Assembly (NCBI RefSeq): GCF_030704305.1
Contig: NZ_CP131935.1
Location: forward strand, 4,216,001-4,280,000
Source: Massilia sp. R2A-15
Lineage (GTDB): Bacteria; Pseudomonadota; Gammaproteobacteria; Burkholderiales; Burkholderiaceae_D
Direction of reading: 5' to 3'
DNA length: 64,000 nucleotides
The notes beneath the pieces were generated by a model, which made no database searches, had not been told where the DNA came from, and was given only the letters and a program-made list of their open reading frames with translations. Below, in pieces: positions 7,306-18,083 of the stretch (position 1 is its first letter; each line of letters starts with the position of its first letter). The translations under genes and the position numbers were made by a program.

Positions 7306-8472
7306 TCAACCGGCCACCACCCTCAAGCGCGACTGCCCCACTTCGACCCGGTCGCGTCCCGCGCTCTTGGCCGCATACAGCGCGTGGTCCGCGCGCGCCA
7401 GCGCCGAGTTGATATGCTCGTTCGGATCGATCACCACCACGCCGATACTGACCGTCATGCCGTACGTGCCGCCGCTGACCGACATGTGCGCGGCCGACAC
7501 CGCGCCGCGCAGCCGTTCGGCGGCCAGCACCGCGCCTTCCAGTTCCGTCCCCGGCAACACCAGCGCGAACTCCTCGCCGCCCAGCCGTCCCATGATGTCG
7601 TGGTCGCGCAAGGTCTGCTGCGCGGTGGCCGCGAACAGGCACAGCGCCTCGTCGCCGGTGGCGTGGCCAAAGCGGTCGTTGAGGCGCTTGAAGTGGTCGA
7701 TGTCGATCATCATCAGCGCGATCGGGCTGCGCAGCCTAGTCGCGAGCAGGCGCGCGCTCTCGGTGCGCTCGAAGAAGGCGCGCCGGTTAACCAGGCCGGT
7801 CAGGCTGTCGATGGTGGCCAGCCGCGCCATCTGCTGATCGTCCTCCTCCTTGCACAGCAACAGGAAGCCGAAGCCGTTGACGATCATGAGCAGGTAGCCG
7901 GCCAGGTAAGTGATGCTTTGTACGGCGCCAGGCGCGAACACGGCCATGTGACCGTGCGCGATGCCGCTGTATGCGCGCAGGCTCATCGCGGCGAAGAAGG
8001 CCAGTCCGTTCAATCCGATCAGGCGCTGCAGCATCGAGTGGCCGGCGCCGGGCCGCAGCAGGATCGCCGCCATCGCGGCGGTGTACAGCGCGATGATCAT
8101 CGACATCAGGATCACCAGCGTATTGGGCGAGGCGTGGGCGAAGCGCGCGCCGTGCATGGCCAGCAGCGCCAGCGCGGTGCATGGATACAGCACGCGGCGC
8201 CAGCGCGCGTAGCCGAAGAAGGTGCAGTACGCGGCCGCTTCGGAGGCGGCGCCGGCGATAAGGAAGGTGTTGGCGGCGACGGCTACGCCGATCCAGGGCA
8301 GGTCCGGGCGCAGCCATCCGAGCAGGTGGGCGCAGCCCTGCACCAGCTTGGCCCAGGCCCACACGCGCAGCGCGGGGCTGGCCGCCGCCGTGCGCGCGTA
8401 GCCCGCCATCAGCATGGCGAACCCGATATTGCCGATGGCGAGCACCAGCATGAAGGTCCTGATATCGATCAC
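7306..8472 (-). CDS. Membrane-bound GGDEF diguanylate cyclase
   Basis: 388 residues. The N-terminal ~210 residues form a series of hydrophobic segments (about six or seven membrane spans) acting as a sensor or anchor. The C-terminal GGDEF domain starts around LATIDSLTGLVNRRAFF and has an intact GGEEF active-site loop (residues 298-302), so it should make cyclic di-GMP from two GTP. No EAL domain is present. The RxxD inhibitory site is not obvious at the usual place before GGEEF. It starts with GTG at 8472; an internal ATG a few codons on (MLVLAIGN) is an alternative. Cyclic di-GMP could feed the exopolysaccharide genes at 57-64 kb, but no direct link is visible. Confidence 0.9.
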   Translation of the reverse strand: MIDIRTFMLVLAIGNIGFAMLMAGYARTAAASPALRVWAWAKLVQGCAHLLGWLRPDLPWIGVAVAANTFLIAGAASEAAAYCTFFGYARWRRVLYPCTALALLAMHGARFAHASPNTLVILMSMIIALYTAAMAAILLRPGAGHSMLQRLIGLNGLAFFAAMSLRAYSGIAHGHMAVFAPGAVQSITYLAGYLLMIVNGFGFLLLCKEEDDQQMARLATIDSLTGLVNRRAFFERTESARLLATRLRSPIALMMIDIDHFKRLNDRFGHATGDEALCLFAATAQQTLRDHDIMGRLGGEEFALVLPGTELEGAVLAAERLRGAVSAAHMSVSGGTYGMTVSIGVVVIDPNEHINSALARADHALYAAKSAGRDRVEVGQSRLRVVAG

Positions 8473-8675
8473 TGCCTGTTCCTTGTGCCGGCCTGCGCAA
8501 TTGTTGGGGGCGAGGCGGCGGTCGTCGTCATGCGGGCGGGATGCCTGCTATGCGGAACAGATATCCAAATTACAATGACTGTTTCCGCCAAGAACTATAC
8601 TACACGGAAATGAGGAAAGGTAGCGGGACGTATGCATGTGTGTGCGCGATGCGACACTTGCAATGGTTGGAAGAT

Positions 8676-8758
8676 GGGGTCAGGTCCGCGGGACCAGACC
8701 CCGATGCCGCATGGGGCGCGTCACGAAGTGCGGGGTCTGGTCCTGCGGACCTGACCCC
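8676..8758. repeat. Inverted pair of REP palindromes
   Basis: Copies at 8676-8702 and 8732-8758 in opposite orientation, in the gap between the diguanylate cyclase start and the ygiQ-like stop. The bases just after the first copy (GATGCCGC) are also conserved in the REP-like tract inside the DUF885 gene. Confidence 0.92.
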
Positions 8759-8764
8759 ATTGCC

Positions 8765-11050
<2,286 letters not shown>

Positions 11051-11137
11051 TGGGCGGTATTGTACCGGAAAACACCTGCACCACTCCTGATGCTGGCAAA
11101 AAGTGCTTAAGTATCAATAGCTTGGAAGCCACTTGGT

Positions 11138-11208
11138 CGTCGTTCCTGCGAAGGCAGGAACCCATGCTGAGCGTATTGAGTATAGGTTCCTGCCTCCGCA
11201 GGAACGAC
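11138..11208. repeat. Inverted repeat, second dispersed family
   Basis: Arms TCGTTCCTGCGAAGGCAGGA and TCCTGCCTCCGCAGGAACGA face each other around a ~25-bp centre; each arm is itself a small hairpin. Related structures occur at 13020-13081 and 17977-18080, always between genes. It differs in sequence from the REP family. Confidence 0.8.
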
Positions 11209-11218
11209 AAGCCGGAGT

Positions 11219-11518
11219 CTAGATGCCCATGTTGGACAGCATATTCCCCAGCTCGCGCAGCGCTGGCTCCAGGCGCGGATGCTTTGCCGCGAACTTGGCG
11301 GTGATCTCTTGCGAGCGTTCGGCCAGGCCGTAAGTGGTGCTCTCAGGTTCGACCGTGCCCGCGTCCTCGGCCATCCGGCGTTCGAGCAGGGTCTTGATGT
11401 CGCCGTCGAGCTGGCGCAGCAGGTCTTTCAGTTCCGCGTCCACCTCGCCCGTGCTGGCCAGGTCGGCGCGCAGGGTCTTCAGATGCTGCTTCAGGTTCGA
11501 TGCGTTCTCATTCAGCAT
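11219..11518 (-). CDS. DUF4404 family protein
   Basis: 99 residues, acidic and largely helical (NLKQHLKTLRADLASTGEVD; ELKDLLRQLDGDIKTLLERR), ending with a conserved-looking PRLEPALRELGNMLSNMGI. Length and pattern match the small DUF4404 family of proteobacteria, whose function is unknown. No signal peptide or membrane segment. Monocistronic; the next 298 bases upstream contain no gene that I can see apart from its own promoter region. Confidence 0.8.
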   Translation of the reverse strand: MLNENASNLKQHLKTLRADLASTGEVDAELKDLLRQLDGDIKTLLERRMAEDAGTVEPESTTYGLAERSQEITAKFAAKHPRLEPALRELGNMLSNMGI

Positions 11519-11816
11519 AGTCTTCTCCGGTAGGTCAACTTCTGCAAGTCTATACGGCTTTTATACACCCAAATCGATTCGCGCGGCCATGTACGGCTGG
11601 GAGCAGGAGATGCGGACTCGGATAGTCGGTCAAATAGCGACGCGCCAGCGGTGCAGCTTGCCCAGCTTAACTCTAGCACCCCGGCTATTGCGGATTATCA
11701 GTATGGCATTACCTGTTGCAAATTAAGCTTCTATTTCAGGCTGAAGAAAACTGTATTTTTTAAAAAGCGCAACAAATTTGGACCTTGCTCGACAATGACT
11801 CAAATGCGGAGGAATT

Positions 11817-12091
11817 ATGAGAGAACTTTTGCCGGATGAAATCGAAAGTGTTTCGGGTGGTGGCGTACGTAATGTGTCCGACTGCAAAACTGACGCCCAT
11901 GCTGGCTTCGGCGCGGGCGGCGCGTTAGGTGCGATTGCCGGGGCGCTATCGCCGGGATTATAGACACTGCCTTGGCCGGTCCCGGCGCGCTGCTCGGGGG
12001 AGTGATCGGTGCAGGTGTAGGCCTATACTTCGCATACACGAACAGTTCTGGATGTGGAATTTACTCCCCGAGCCCCAAATCCGCGCACTAG
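11817..12091 (+). pseudogene. Frameshifted class II microcin (microcin V-like) precursor
   Basis: A strong ribosome site (GGAGG) precedes ATG 11817. The peptide begins MRELLPDEIESVSGG, which mirrors the colicin/microcin V leader MRTLTLNELDSVSGG, so a double-glycine leader cut by a peptidase-containing ABC exporter is expected. Frame one stops at TAG 11961-11963 after 48 residues. From about 11945 the +2 frame continues the same Gly/Ala-rich, hydrophobic composition (AIAGIIDTALAGPGALLGG) and ends with a Cys-containing tail, SSGCGIYSPSPKSAH, at TAG 12089. One extra G in the GGGG run at 11940-11943 would restore a precursor of about 91 residues with two cysteines, as in microcin V. It is either a real frameshift or a sequencing error. 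Confidence 0.75.
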
Positions 12092-12243
12092 TGGGAAAGT
12101 TTAGCTCCCGGCAAAGCAGGCGTGCATATGTTTCTTAGGCGCCAATTCGAGCACGGGGGGCCGATTAAATCTGCCCTGCGAAGAGCCCCGCGTAGAGCGC
12201 AAAATAGTGCTCATGGTATGGCCGGCTGCCGTGGAGTTATGAG

Positions 12244-12543
12244 GTGAAATTTTCCTTCGATTCAATACAGGATGCCAAAATGCCGAAAACCAAGAACGCC
12301 GACGAAAATGAGAAATCCCACTCATTTCTGATCCTTGTCTTGAGCTATTGGTTAATATCGCTCGTCAGCCTCGCGCTTGTTTTGATCGCCATAACCTTTG
12401 TCGCGATGCCAAAGCTTCTTTGCCGCGACTTCATTCTCTCGTTCGCTCCAACGCTATTGATCACATCCCTCGTCTGCCCCTTCATGGTCCTGCTGCACGG
12501 CATTAAGAAAATAGGGCGAACTACCGGTCGTCACAGGCACTAG
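12244..12543 (+). CDS. Small two-span membrane protein, candidate microcin immunity protein
   Basis: 99 residues starting at GTG 12244, with GGAG 7 bases upstream; ATG 12280 is an alternative. A charged N-terminus is followed by two hydrophobic segments (about residues 27-55, FLILVLSYWLISLVSLALVL; and 64-88, FILSFAPTLLITSLVCPFMV) and a basic C-terminus ending in His/Arg. Size, topology and position just after the broken microcin gene are those of immunity proteins, which are small membrane proteins that protect the producer. No family match is recalled, so the role is inferred from position. The base composition here is lower in GC than the neighbours, suggesting transfer. Confidence 0.6.
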   Translation: MKFSFDSIQDAKMPKTKNADENEKSHSFLILVLSYWLISLVSLALVLIAITFVAMPKLLCRDFILSFAPTLLITSLVCPFMVLLHGIKKIGRTTGRHRH

Positions 12544-12607
12544 GCAAAAATTAAAGAGCCTGCCTGCGGCGAGCGGCGGGCGACGCTCTGTCTTGTTTAT
12601 TCGGCTC

Positions 12608-12715
12608 TCAGCCGCGCCGCTTGATGACGGGATCGCGGCCAGGGACGTCCTGAATCATCTTCATCGCGCCCAGCGTGCCACCGCGCGAAGCGGCGTGCAG
12701 GATTTTCAGGATGGT
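12608..12715 (-). pseudogene. C-terminal remnant of a third M3 metallopeptidase gene
   Basis: Read on the minus strand this stretch encodes SRGGTLGAMKMIQDVPGRD, then PVIKRRG and a stop at 12610-12608. It aligns with the C-termini of the two intact M3 genes downstream ([19 protein letters not shown], then [15 protein letters not shown]). The rest of the gene is missing; upstream the VF530 gene interrupts it. It is a relic of an ancestral triplication or of a rearrangement that placed VF530 here. Confidence 0.8.
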
Positions 12716-12725
12716 CGCTCTCGCT

Positions 12726-12938
12726 TTAGTCGGTGAACTGCGTCTCCAGGTACAACTCCTCAACCTTCGTGCGCGCCCAGGGGGTCTTGCGCAGGAATTT
12801 CAGGCTCGATTTGATGCTCGGGTCGCTGATAAAACAGTTGATTTCGATGCGCTTGCCGAGCTGCTGCCAGCCGTAGTGATCCACCAGCCGGGTCAGGATT
12901 GCTTCTAGGGTGATGCCGTGTAAATCCTGAACGCTCAT
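12726..12938 (-). CDS. VF530 family (DUF2132) small DNA-binding-like protein
   Basis: 70 residues: [53 protein letters not shown]. This matches the VF530 family named after a Vibrio fischeri protein of known fold, proposed to bind DNA. Length is complete for the family. ATG 12938-12936 is the start because the conserved region begins right after it. It sits between an M3 relic and a repeat, with no operon partner. Confidence 0.88.
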   Translation of the reverse strand: MSVQDLHGITLEAILTRLVDHYGWQQLGKRIEINCFISDPSIKSSLKFLRKTPWARTKVEELYLETQFTD

Positions 12939-13019
12939 TGCAGCCGTGATTCCTTGGGGTTGTTGTGAAAAGTATATATCGTAATGACGCCGCCGGGCGA
13001 CGCGCCAGGGCGAAGGACA

Positions 13020-13081
13020 ATGGGGTCCCCGCTTTCGCGAGGACGACCAACTAGCGTCGCCCTCGCGAAAGCGGGGGTCCC
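13020..13081. repeat. Inverted repeat, second dispersed family (variant)
   Basis: Arms GGGGTCCCCGCTTTCGCGAG and CTCGCGAAAGCGGGGGTCCC face each other across about 20 bp, between the VF530 start and the M3 peptidase stop. Organisation is like 11138-11208 and the sequence is related only in general pattern. Confidence 0.78.
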
Positions 13082-13099
13082 ATTTGCGCGAACCGTCGC

Positions 13100-15226
13100 T
13101 TACTGCGCCGTCAGGCCACGCCGCTCGAGCAGCGGTTCGATGACCGGATCGCGGCCGCGGAAGTTTTTGAACATCTTCATCGCGTCCATCGTGCCGCCGC
13201 GCGACAGCAGCATCTTGCGGAAGTAGTCGCCGTTCTTGCGCGTCAGGCCGCCGTGCTCCTTGAACCATTCGACCGTATCCGCGTCCAGGCGCTCGGCCCA
13301 CAGGTAGCCGTAGTAGCCCGACGAATACCCGCCCGAGAACACGTGCGAGAAGTAGGTGGTGCGGTAGCGCGTCGGCACAGGCGCGAAGTCGATGCCGGCG
13401 TCCTTCAGCGACGCCGCTTCGAACGCCAGCACGTCGGTCGGCACCTGCCCTGCCCCCAGCTGGTGCCAGCGCTGGTCGAGGATCGACGCGGCCAGGTACT
13501 CGGTGGTGCGATAGCCTTCGTTGAACTTCTTCGACGCGATCACCTTGTCGAGCAGTTCCTGCGGCATCGGCGCGCCAGTCTGGTAGTGCTTCGCGTAGTT
13601 CTTCAGCACTTCAGGCCACACCGACCACATCTCGTTGACCTGCGACGGGAACTCGACAAAGTCGCGCGGCACGCGGGTGCCGGAGAAGCGCGGGTACTTC
13701 ACGTCCGAGAACATGCCGTGCAGCGCGTGGCCGAACTCGTGGAACAGCGTGCGCAGTTCGTCGTAGGTCAGCAGGGTCGGTTCGCCGGCCGCCGGCTTCG
13801 GGATGTTCAGGTGGTTGGCGATGACCGGATGGGTGCCCATCAGCTTCGACTGCGACACGTAGGCGTTCATCCAGGCGCCGCCGCGCTTGTTGCCGCGTGC
13901 GTAGTAGTCGCCGATGAAGATCGCCAGCTGCTTGCCGTTGGCGTCGAACACGTCGAACACGCGCACGTCCGGGTTGTACACCGGCAGATCCTTGCGCTCC
14001 TTGAACGACAGGCCGTACAGCTTTCCGGCCGCGAAGAACAGGCCGTTGGTCAGCACGTTATTGAGCTCGAAGTAGGGACGCAGCTGCTCCTGGTCGAAGT
14101 TGAAGCGCGCGGCGCGCACCTTGTCCGAGTAGAAGTCCCAGTCGGCGGCCGATACCGGGAAGCCGCCCTTGTCGGCATCGATCACCTTCTGGATCTCCGC
14201 CGCTTCCTTGCGCGCGTTGGCCACCGCAGGCTTGGCCAGTTCGGCCAGCAGCTTGTTGACGGCGCCGGTGTCGTGCGCGGTCTGGTCTTCCAGGATGTAG
14301 GCGGCGTGGCTTGGGTAGCCGAGCAGCTTGGCGCGTTCGGCGCGCAGGGTCGCCATCTTGACGACGATGTCGCGGTTGTCGAACTCGCCGCCGTGGCTGC
14401 CGCGGTTCAGCGATGCGTCCAGCAGGCGCTGGCGCGTGGCGCGATTGGTCAGCACCGACAGCGAGGCCTGGCCGGTGGTGTTGACGACCGGGATCACGAA
14501 CTTGCCATCAAGGCCGCGCTTCTTCGCTTCGGCTGCCGCGGCGTCGATCGCCTTGTCGCTCATGCCGGCCAGTTCGGCGCGGGTGTCGACCACCAGCGCC
14601 GAGGCGTTGGCTTCGTTGAGGACGTTCTGGCCGAAGCTGGTCTGCAGGCTGGCCAGTTCGGCGTTCATGGCTTTGAGCTTGGCCTGGTCGGCCGGCGACA
14701 GGCGCGCGCCGGCGCGCACGAAGTCGGTGTTGTAGCGCTCGAGCAGCCAGGCCGATTCGGCGTCGAGGTGCAGGGACGCGCGCTTGTCGTACAGCGACTT
14801 GATGCGCGCGTACAGCTTGGCGTTCAGGCGGATCGCGTCGCTGTGCGCTGCGAGCTTCGGCGCCAGGTCGCGGTCCAGCGCTTTCATGGTGTCGTTGGTG
14901 TTGGCGCCGGACAGGTTGCCGAACACGCTGCTGACGCGGTTCAGCAACTGGCCGGAGCGCTCCATCGCGACGATGGTGTTCTCGAACGTGGCCGGCTTCG
15001 GGTTGTTGGCGATGGCGTCGATTTCGGCCATCTGCTGGCGCATGCCTTCGGCGAAGGCCGGCGCGTAGTCGGCGTCGTGGATCTTGTCGAAGGCCGGGTA
15101 GTGGAACGGCAGCGCGCTCTCTTTGGCGAACGGGTTGGCCGGATCGAGGGCGCTCGGGGCGGCGGCGTGGGCGATCGAGGAGATAGCCATTGCGGAGGCG
15201 ATCAGGAGAATGTGTGGGCGGGTCAT
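13100..15226 (-). CDS. M3 family zinc metallopeptidase (peptidyl-dipeptidase Dcp-like), copy 1
   Basis: 708 residues. A signal peptide (residues about 1-22, ending SSIAHAAA) predicts export to the periplasm. The zinc motif HEFGH is at residues 496-500, with the following conserved segment [11 protein letters not shown] supplying the third ligand region. The C-terminal [21 protein letters not shown] is typical of Dcp-type enzymes, which remove dipeptides from peptide C-termini. All catalytic residues are present. A close paralogue follows upstream (15357-17486), separated by a REP pair, showing tandem duplication. Confidence 0.94.
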   Translation of the reverse strand: MTRPHILLIASAMAISSIAHAAAPSALDPANPFAKESALPFHYPAFDKIHDADYAPAFAEGMRQQMAEIDAIANNPKPATFENTIVAMERSGQLLNRVSSVFGNLSGANTNDTMKALDRDLAPKLAAHSDAIRLNAKLYARIKSLYDKRASLHLDAESAWLLERYNTDFVRAGARLSPADQAKLKAMNAELASLQTSFGQNVLNEANASALVVDTRAELAGMSDKAIDAAAAEAKKRGLDGKFVIPVVNTTGQASLSVLTNRATRQRLLDASLNRGSHGGEFDNRDIVVKMATLRAERAKLLGYPSHAAYILEDQTAHDTGAVNKLLAELAKPAVANARKEAAEIQKVIDADKGGFPVSAADWDFYSDKVRAARFNFDQEQLRPYFELNNVLTNGLFFAAGKLYGLSFKERKDLPVYNPDVRVFDVFDANGKQLAIFIGDYYARGNKRGGAWMNAYVSQSKLMGTHPVIANHLNIPKPAAGEPTLLTYDELRTLFHEFGHALHGMFSDVKYPRFSGTRVPRDFVEFPSQVNEMWSVWPEVLKNYAKHYQTGAPMPQELLDKVIASKKFNEGYRTTEYLAASILDQRWHQLGAGQVPTDVLAFEAASLKDAGIDFAPVPTRYRTTYFSHVFSGGYSSGYYGYLWAERLDADTVEWFKEHGGLTRKNGDYFRKMLLSRGGTMDAMKMFKNFRGRDPVIEPLLERRGLTAQ

Positions 15227-15252
15227 TTTATGCTGTCGATGAATTCAAGAAT

Positions 15253-15347
15253 GGGGTCAGGTCCGCAGGACCAGACCCCGATACTGCATGCTGCGGCGAT
15301 AAAGGCGGGGACTAGGCGTCGCCGTAGCTCCGGCGGACCTGACCCCA
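15253..15347. repeat. REP palindrome plus partial inverted partner
   Basis: Complete copy at 15253-15279; a partial opposite copy ends at 15347 (GGCGGACCTGACCCC). The pair fills the gap between the two M3 peptidase genes. Confidence 0.85.
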
Positions 15348-15356
15348 TTTTCGAGC

Positions 15357-17486
15357 TTATTGCGCGGTCAGGCCGCGGCGCTCGAGCAGCGGCTGGATGA
15401 TCGGATCGCGGCCGCGGAAGTTGTGGAACATGTCCATCGCATCCATCGTGCCGCCGCGCGACAGCAGCGCCTTGCGGAAGATGTCGCCGTTCTTGCGCTG
15501 CAGGCCGCCATTCTCCTTGAACCATTCGACCGTGTCGGCGTCGAGCTTTTCAGCCCACAGGTAGCCGTAGTAGCCGGCCGAATAGCCGCCCGACCACGTG
15601 TGCGAGAAGTAGGTCGTGCGGTAGCGCGGCGGCACCAGCGGGAAGTCGACGCCGCCCTCTTTCAGCGCGCTCGCTTCGAACGCCAGCACGTCAGTCGGAA
15701 TCTGCGCCGGCGTCAGCTGGTGCCAGCGCTGGTCGAGCAGCGACGCGGCCAGGTATTCGGTGGTGATGAAGCCCTGGTTGAACTTCTTCGCGGCCAACAC
15801 CTTGTCCAGCAGTTCTTTCGGAATCGGCGCGCCGGTCTTGTAGTGCTTGGCGTAGTTGGCCAGCACTTCAGGCCACACGGCCCACATCTCGTTGACCTGC
15901 GACGGATACTCGACGAAGTCGCGCGCCACGGCGGTGCCGGCGAAGCGCGGGTACTTCACGTTGGAGAACATGCTGTGCAGCGCGTGGCCGAATTCGTGGA
16001 ACGCGGTCTTCACTTCATCGTACGTCAGCAGGGTCGGCTCACCGGCCGGCGGCTTCGGAATGTTCAGGTGGTTGGCCACGACCGGGTGGGTGCCCATCAG
16101 GGTGGACTGCGCCACGTAATCGTTCTCCCAGGCGCCGCCCTTCTTGTTCCCGCGCGCGTACATGTCGGCGATGAAGATGGCGAGCTGCTTGCCGTTGGTG
16201 TCGAACACGTCGAACACGCGCACGTCCGGGTCGTACACCGGCAGGTCCTTGCGCTCCTTGAACGAGATGCCATACAGCTTTCCGGCGGCGAAGAACACGC
16301 CGTTGGTCAGCACGCTGTTCAATTCGAAGTAAGGCTTGAGCTGGTTCTCGTCGAAGCTGTACTTCGCCGCGCGCACCTTGTCGGTGTAGAAGTCCCAGTC
16401 GGCTGCGTCGGCCTTGAAGCCGCCGTTGCCGGCGTCGATCACCTTCTGGATTTCGGCCGCTTCCTTGCGCGCGTTGGCCACTGCCGGCTTGGCCAGTTCG
16501 GCCAGCAGCTTGTTGACGGCGGTGGTGGTCTTCGCGGTCTGGTCGGTCAGCGAGTAGGCGGCGAAGTTAGGATAGCCGAGCAGCGTGGCGCGTTCGGCGC
16601 GCAGCTTGGCCAGGCGCAGCACCACGTTGCGGTTGTCGAATTCGCCGCCGCGGCTACCGCGCGCCAGCGACGCTGCCATCAGGCGCTCGCGCACGGCGCG
16701 GTTGGTCAGCACGGTCTCCGGCGCTTGGCCGGTGGTGTTACCCAGCACGATGACGAACTTGCCGCCCAGGCCGCGCTTCTTCGCTTCGGCGGCGGCCGCG
16801 TCGATCGCGGCGTCGGACATGCCGGCCAGTTCGGCGCGGGTGTCGACCACCAGGCCGGAGGCTGCAACTTCCTTCAGCACGTTCTGCGAGAACTGCGTCT
16901 GCAGGCTGGCGATTTCGGCGTTCTGGGCCTTCAGCTTTTCCTTGTCGGCGGCCGACAGCTTGGCTCCGGCCAGCTCGAAGTCCTTGTTGTAGCGCTCGAG
17001 CAGGAACAGCGATTCGGCGTCCAGGCCCAGCTTGGCGCGCTTGGCGTACAGCGTCTTGACGCGCTGGTACAGCTTGTCGTTCAGGTAGATGGCGTCGGCG
17101 TGCGCGGCCAGCTTGGGCGACATCTCTGTGTCGATCGCATCGAGCTTGTCGTTGGTGTTGGCGGACTGCAGGTTCGAGAAGGTGGTGCTCACGCGCGTGA
17201 GCAGCTGGCCCGAGCGCTCCATCGCGACGATGGTGTTGTCGAAGGTCGGCGCTTTCGGATTGTTGGCGATGCCGTCGATTTCGCGCAGCTGCTCGCGCAT
17301 GCCGGCCGTGAAGGCGGGCAGGAAGTGCTCGTCCTTGATCTTGTCGAAGGCGGGATAGTGGAACGGCAGCGAACTGATTTTTGCAAACGGGTTCGACGCG
17401 TCCAGCGCAGGGGCGGCTGGGGCGGCGATGGCAGGTTGGATCAGGGCGAGGCTTGCGGCGATTATCAGCAGGTGTGGACGGGTCAT
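15357..17486 (-). CDS. M3 family zinc metallopeptidase (peptidyl-dipeptidase Dcp-like), copy 2
   Basis: 709 residues from ATG 17486; the frame is open further upstream, but a typical signal peptide (MTRPHLLIIAASLAL, ending PAIAAPA) starts here and matches the paralogue. HEFGH is at residues 497-501. It is similar over its full length to the gene at 13100, including identical blocks such as [20 protein letters not shown]. Expected to be periplasmic and zinc-dependent, releasing C-terminal dipeptides. Two closely related exported copies suggest dosage or a split in substrate preference. Confidence 0.94.
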   Translation of the reverse strand: MTRPHLLIIAASLALIQPAIAAPAAPALDASNPFAKISSLPFHYPAFDKIKDEHFLPAFTAGMREQLREIDGIANNPKAPTFDNTIVAMERSGQLLTRVSTTFSNLQSANTNDKLDAIDTEMSPKLAAHADAIYLNDKLYQRVKTLYAKRAKLGLDAESLFLLERYNKDFELAGAKLSAADKEKLKAQNAEIASLQTQFSQNVLKEVAASGLVVDTRAELAGMSDAAIDAAAAEAKKRGLGGKFVIVLGNTTGQAPETVLTNRAVRERLMAASLARGSRGGEFDNRNVVLRLAKLRAERATLLGYPNFAAYSLTDQTAKTTTAVNKLLAELAKPAVANARKEAAEIQKVIDAGNGGFKADAADWDFYTDKVRAAKYSFDENQLKPYFELNSVLTNGVFFAAGKLYGISFKERKDLPVYDPDVRVFDVFDTNGKQLAIFIADMYARGNKKGGAWENDYVAQSTLMGTHPVVANHLNIPKPPAGEPTLLTYDEVKTAFHEFGHALHSMFSNVKYPRFAGTAVARDFVEYPSQVNEMWAVWPEVLANYAKHYKTGAPIPKELLDKVLAAKKFNQGFITTEYLAASLLDQRWHQLTPAQIPTDVLAFEASALKEGGVDFPLVPPRYRTTYFSHTWSGGYSAGYYGYLWAEKLDADTVEWFKENGGLQRKNGDIFRKALLSRGGTMDAMDMFHNFRGRDPIIQPLLERRGLTAQ

Positions 17487-17786
17487 GGCATCTTTCACGG
17501 GCGCTTGGGGAAAGCTGCGGCTGGATAAGCGGCAGCACATGAGCGCACGATCATAGCAGGGCAGTTTCCGTCCGTCGATGTATGCATGTGTCAATACGCG
17601 ACAGGGATTTCGCCGCGTTTGGTTGGATTCGAACCGACACTTTCGACTCACTGTTGGGCGCGCGCCACCATCTGCGCGCTGGCCTCCCTTGAGGATCGTG
17701 CTGGCACGGTCCCTGCATATGAATACATCGAGCTCGCAAGCTTGATGTCCACAATCCCAAACCGTTTTTCTTTAAGGAGAATTGAA

Positions 17787-17975
17787 ATGAAAACCGTGAC
17801 GATCAAAGACCTGCCGAATGCTGAACTTCTGGGCCGGGAAGAGCTGGCCGCCGTGCGCGGTGGCATGGGGCGCACGCCGCAGCAGATTCTGGCGTGGGAA
17901 GTCACCGGCAAGCCGGCGACGTGGCAGGGCCTGGTCCTCGGCGACGACGGCCGCTTGCATGTGCCGTCGATCTAA
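17787..17975 (+). CDS. Orphan double-glycine-leader peptide (bacteriocin/RiPP-like)
   Basis: 62 residues with a clear ribosome site (AAGGAGA, 17774-17780). The N-terminus MKTVTIKDLPNAELLGREEL followed by AAVRGG fits a Gly-Gly leader (hydrophobic residues and an acidic pair before GG, cut after residue 26). The ~36-residue remainder, starting MGRTPQQILAWEVTG, has no Cys and two Trp. Many short proteobacterial peptides with ELxxxxAVRGG leaders are annotated as bacteriocin-like; their role is mostly unknown. No exporter or modifying enzyme is adjacent. The ~300 bp upstream, back to the M3 start, hold no other gene that I can see. Confidence 0.7.
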   Translation: MKTVTIKDLPNAELLGREELAAVRGGMGRTPQQILAWEVTGKPATWQGLVLGDDGRLHVPSI

Positions 17976-17976
17976 G

Positions 17977-18080
17977 GTTGCCGTTCCAGCGAAGGCTGGT
18001 ACCTATGCTGACTTCGCCTGGCGCGGTAAGCGCAAGCGGCCATCTGGCTCGGCATGGGTTCCTGCCTTCGCAGGAACGAC
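17977..18080. repeat. Inverted repeat, second dispersed family (long-centre copy)
   Basis: Left arm GTTCCAGCGAAGGCTGGTACC (slightly diverged) and right arm GGTTCCTGCCTTCGCAGGAAC flank a ~50-bp centre. It lies between the ends of the convergent peptide gene and TMEM175 gene. Confidence 0.72.
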
Positions 18081-18083
18081 TGA

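Noticed and set aside
6766..7412. Open frames on both strands with internally repeated proteins (about 135 and 183 residues)
   Set aside because: They arise from the 156-bp tandem repeat, cross the tRNA-Asp or terminators, and have no ribosome site or homology.
11929..12138. Open frame over the microcin gene (MRLPGRYRRDYRHC...)
   Set aside because: Third frame of the same DNA, Arg-rich, no ribosome site; the other two frames carry the microcin features.
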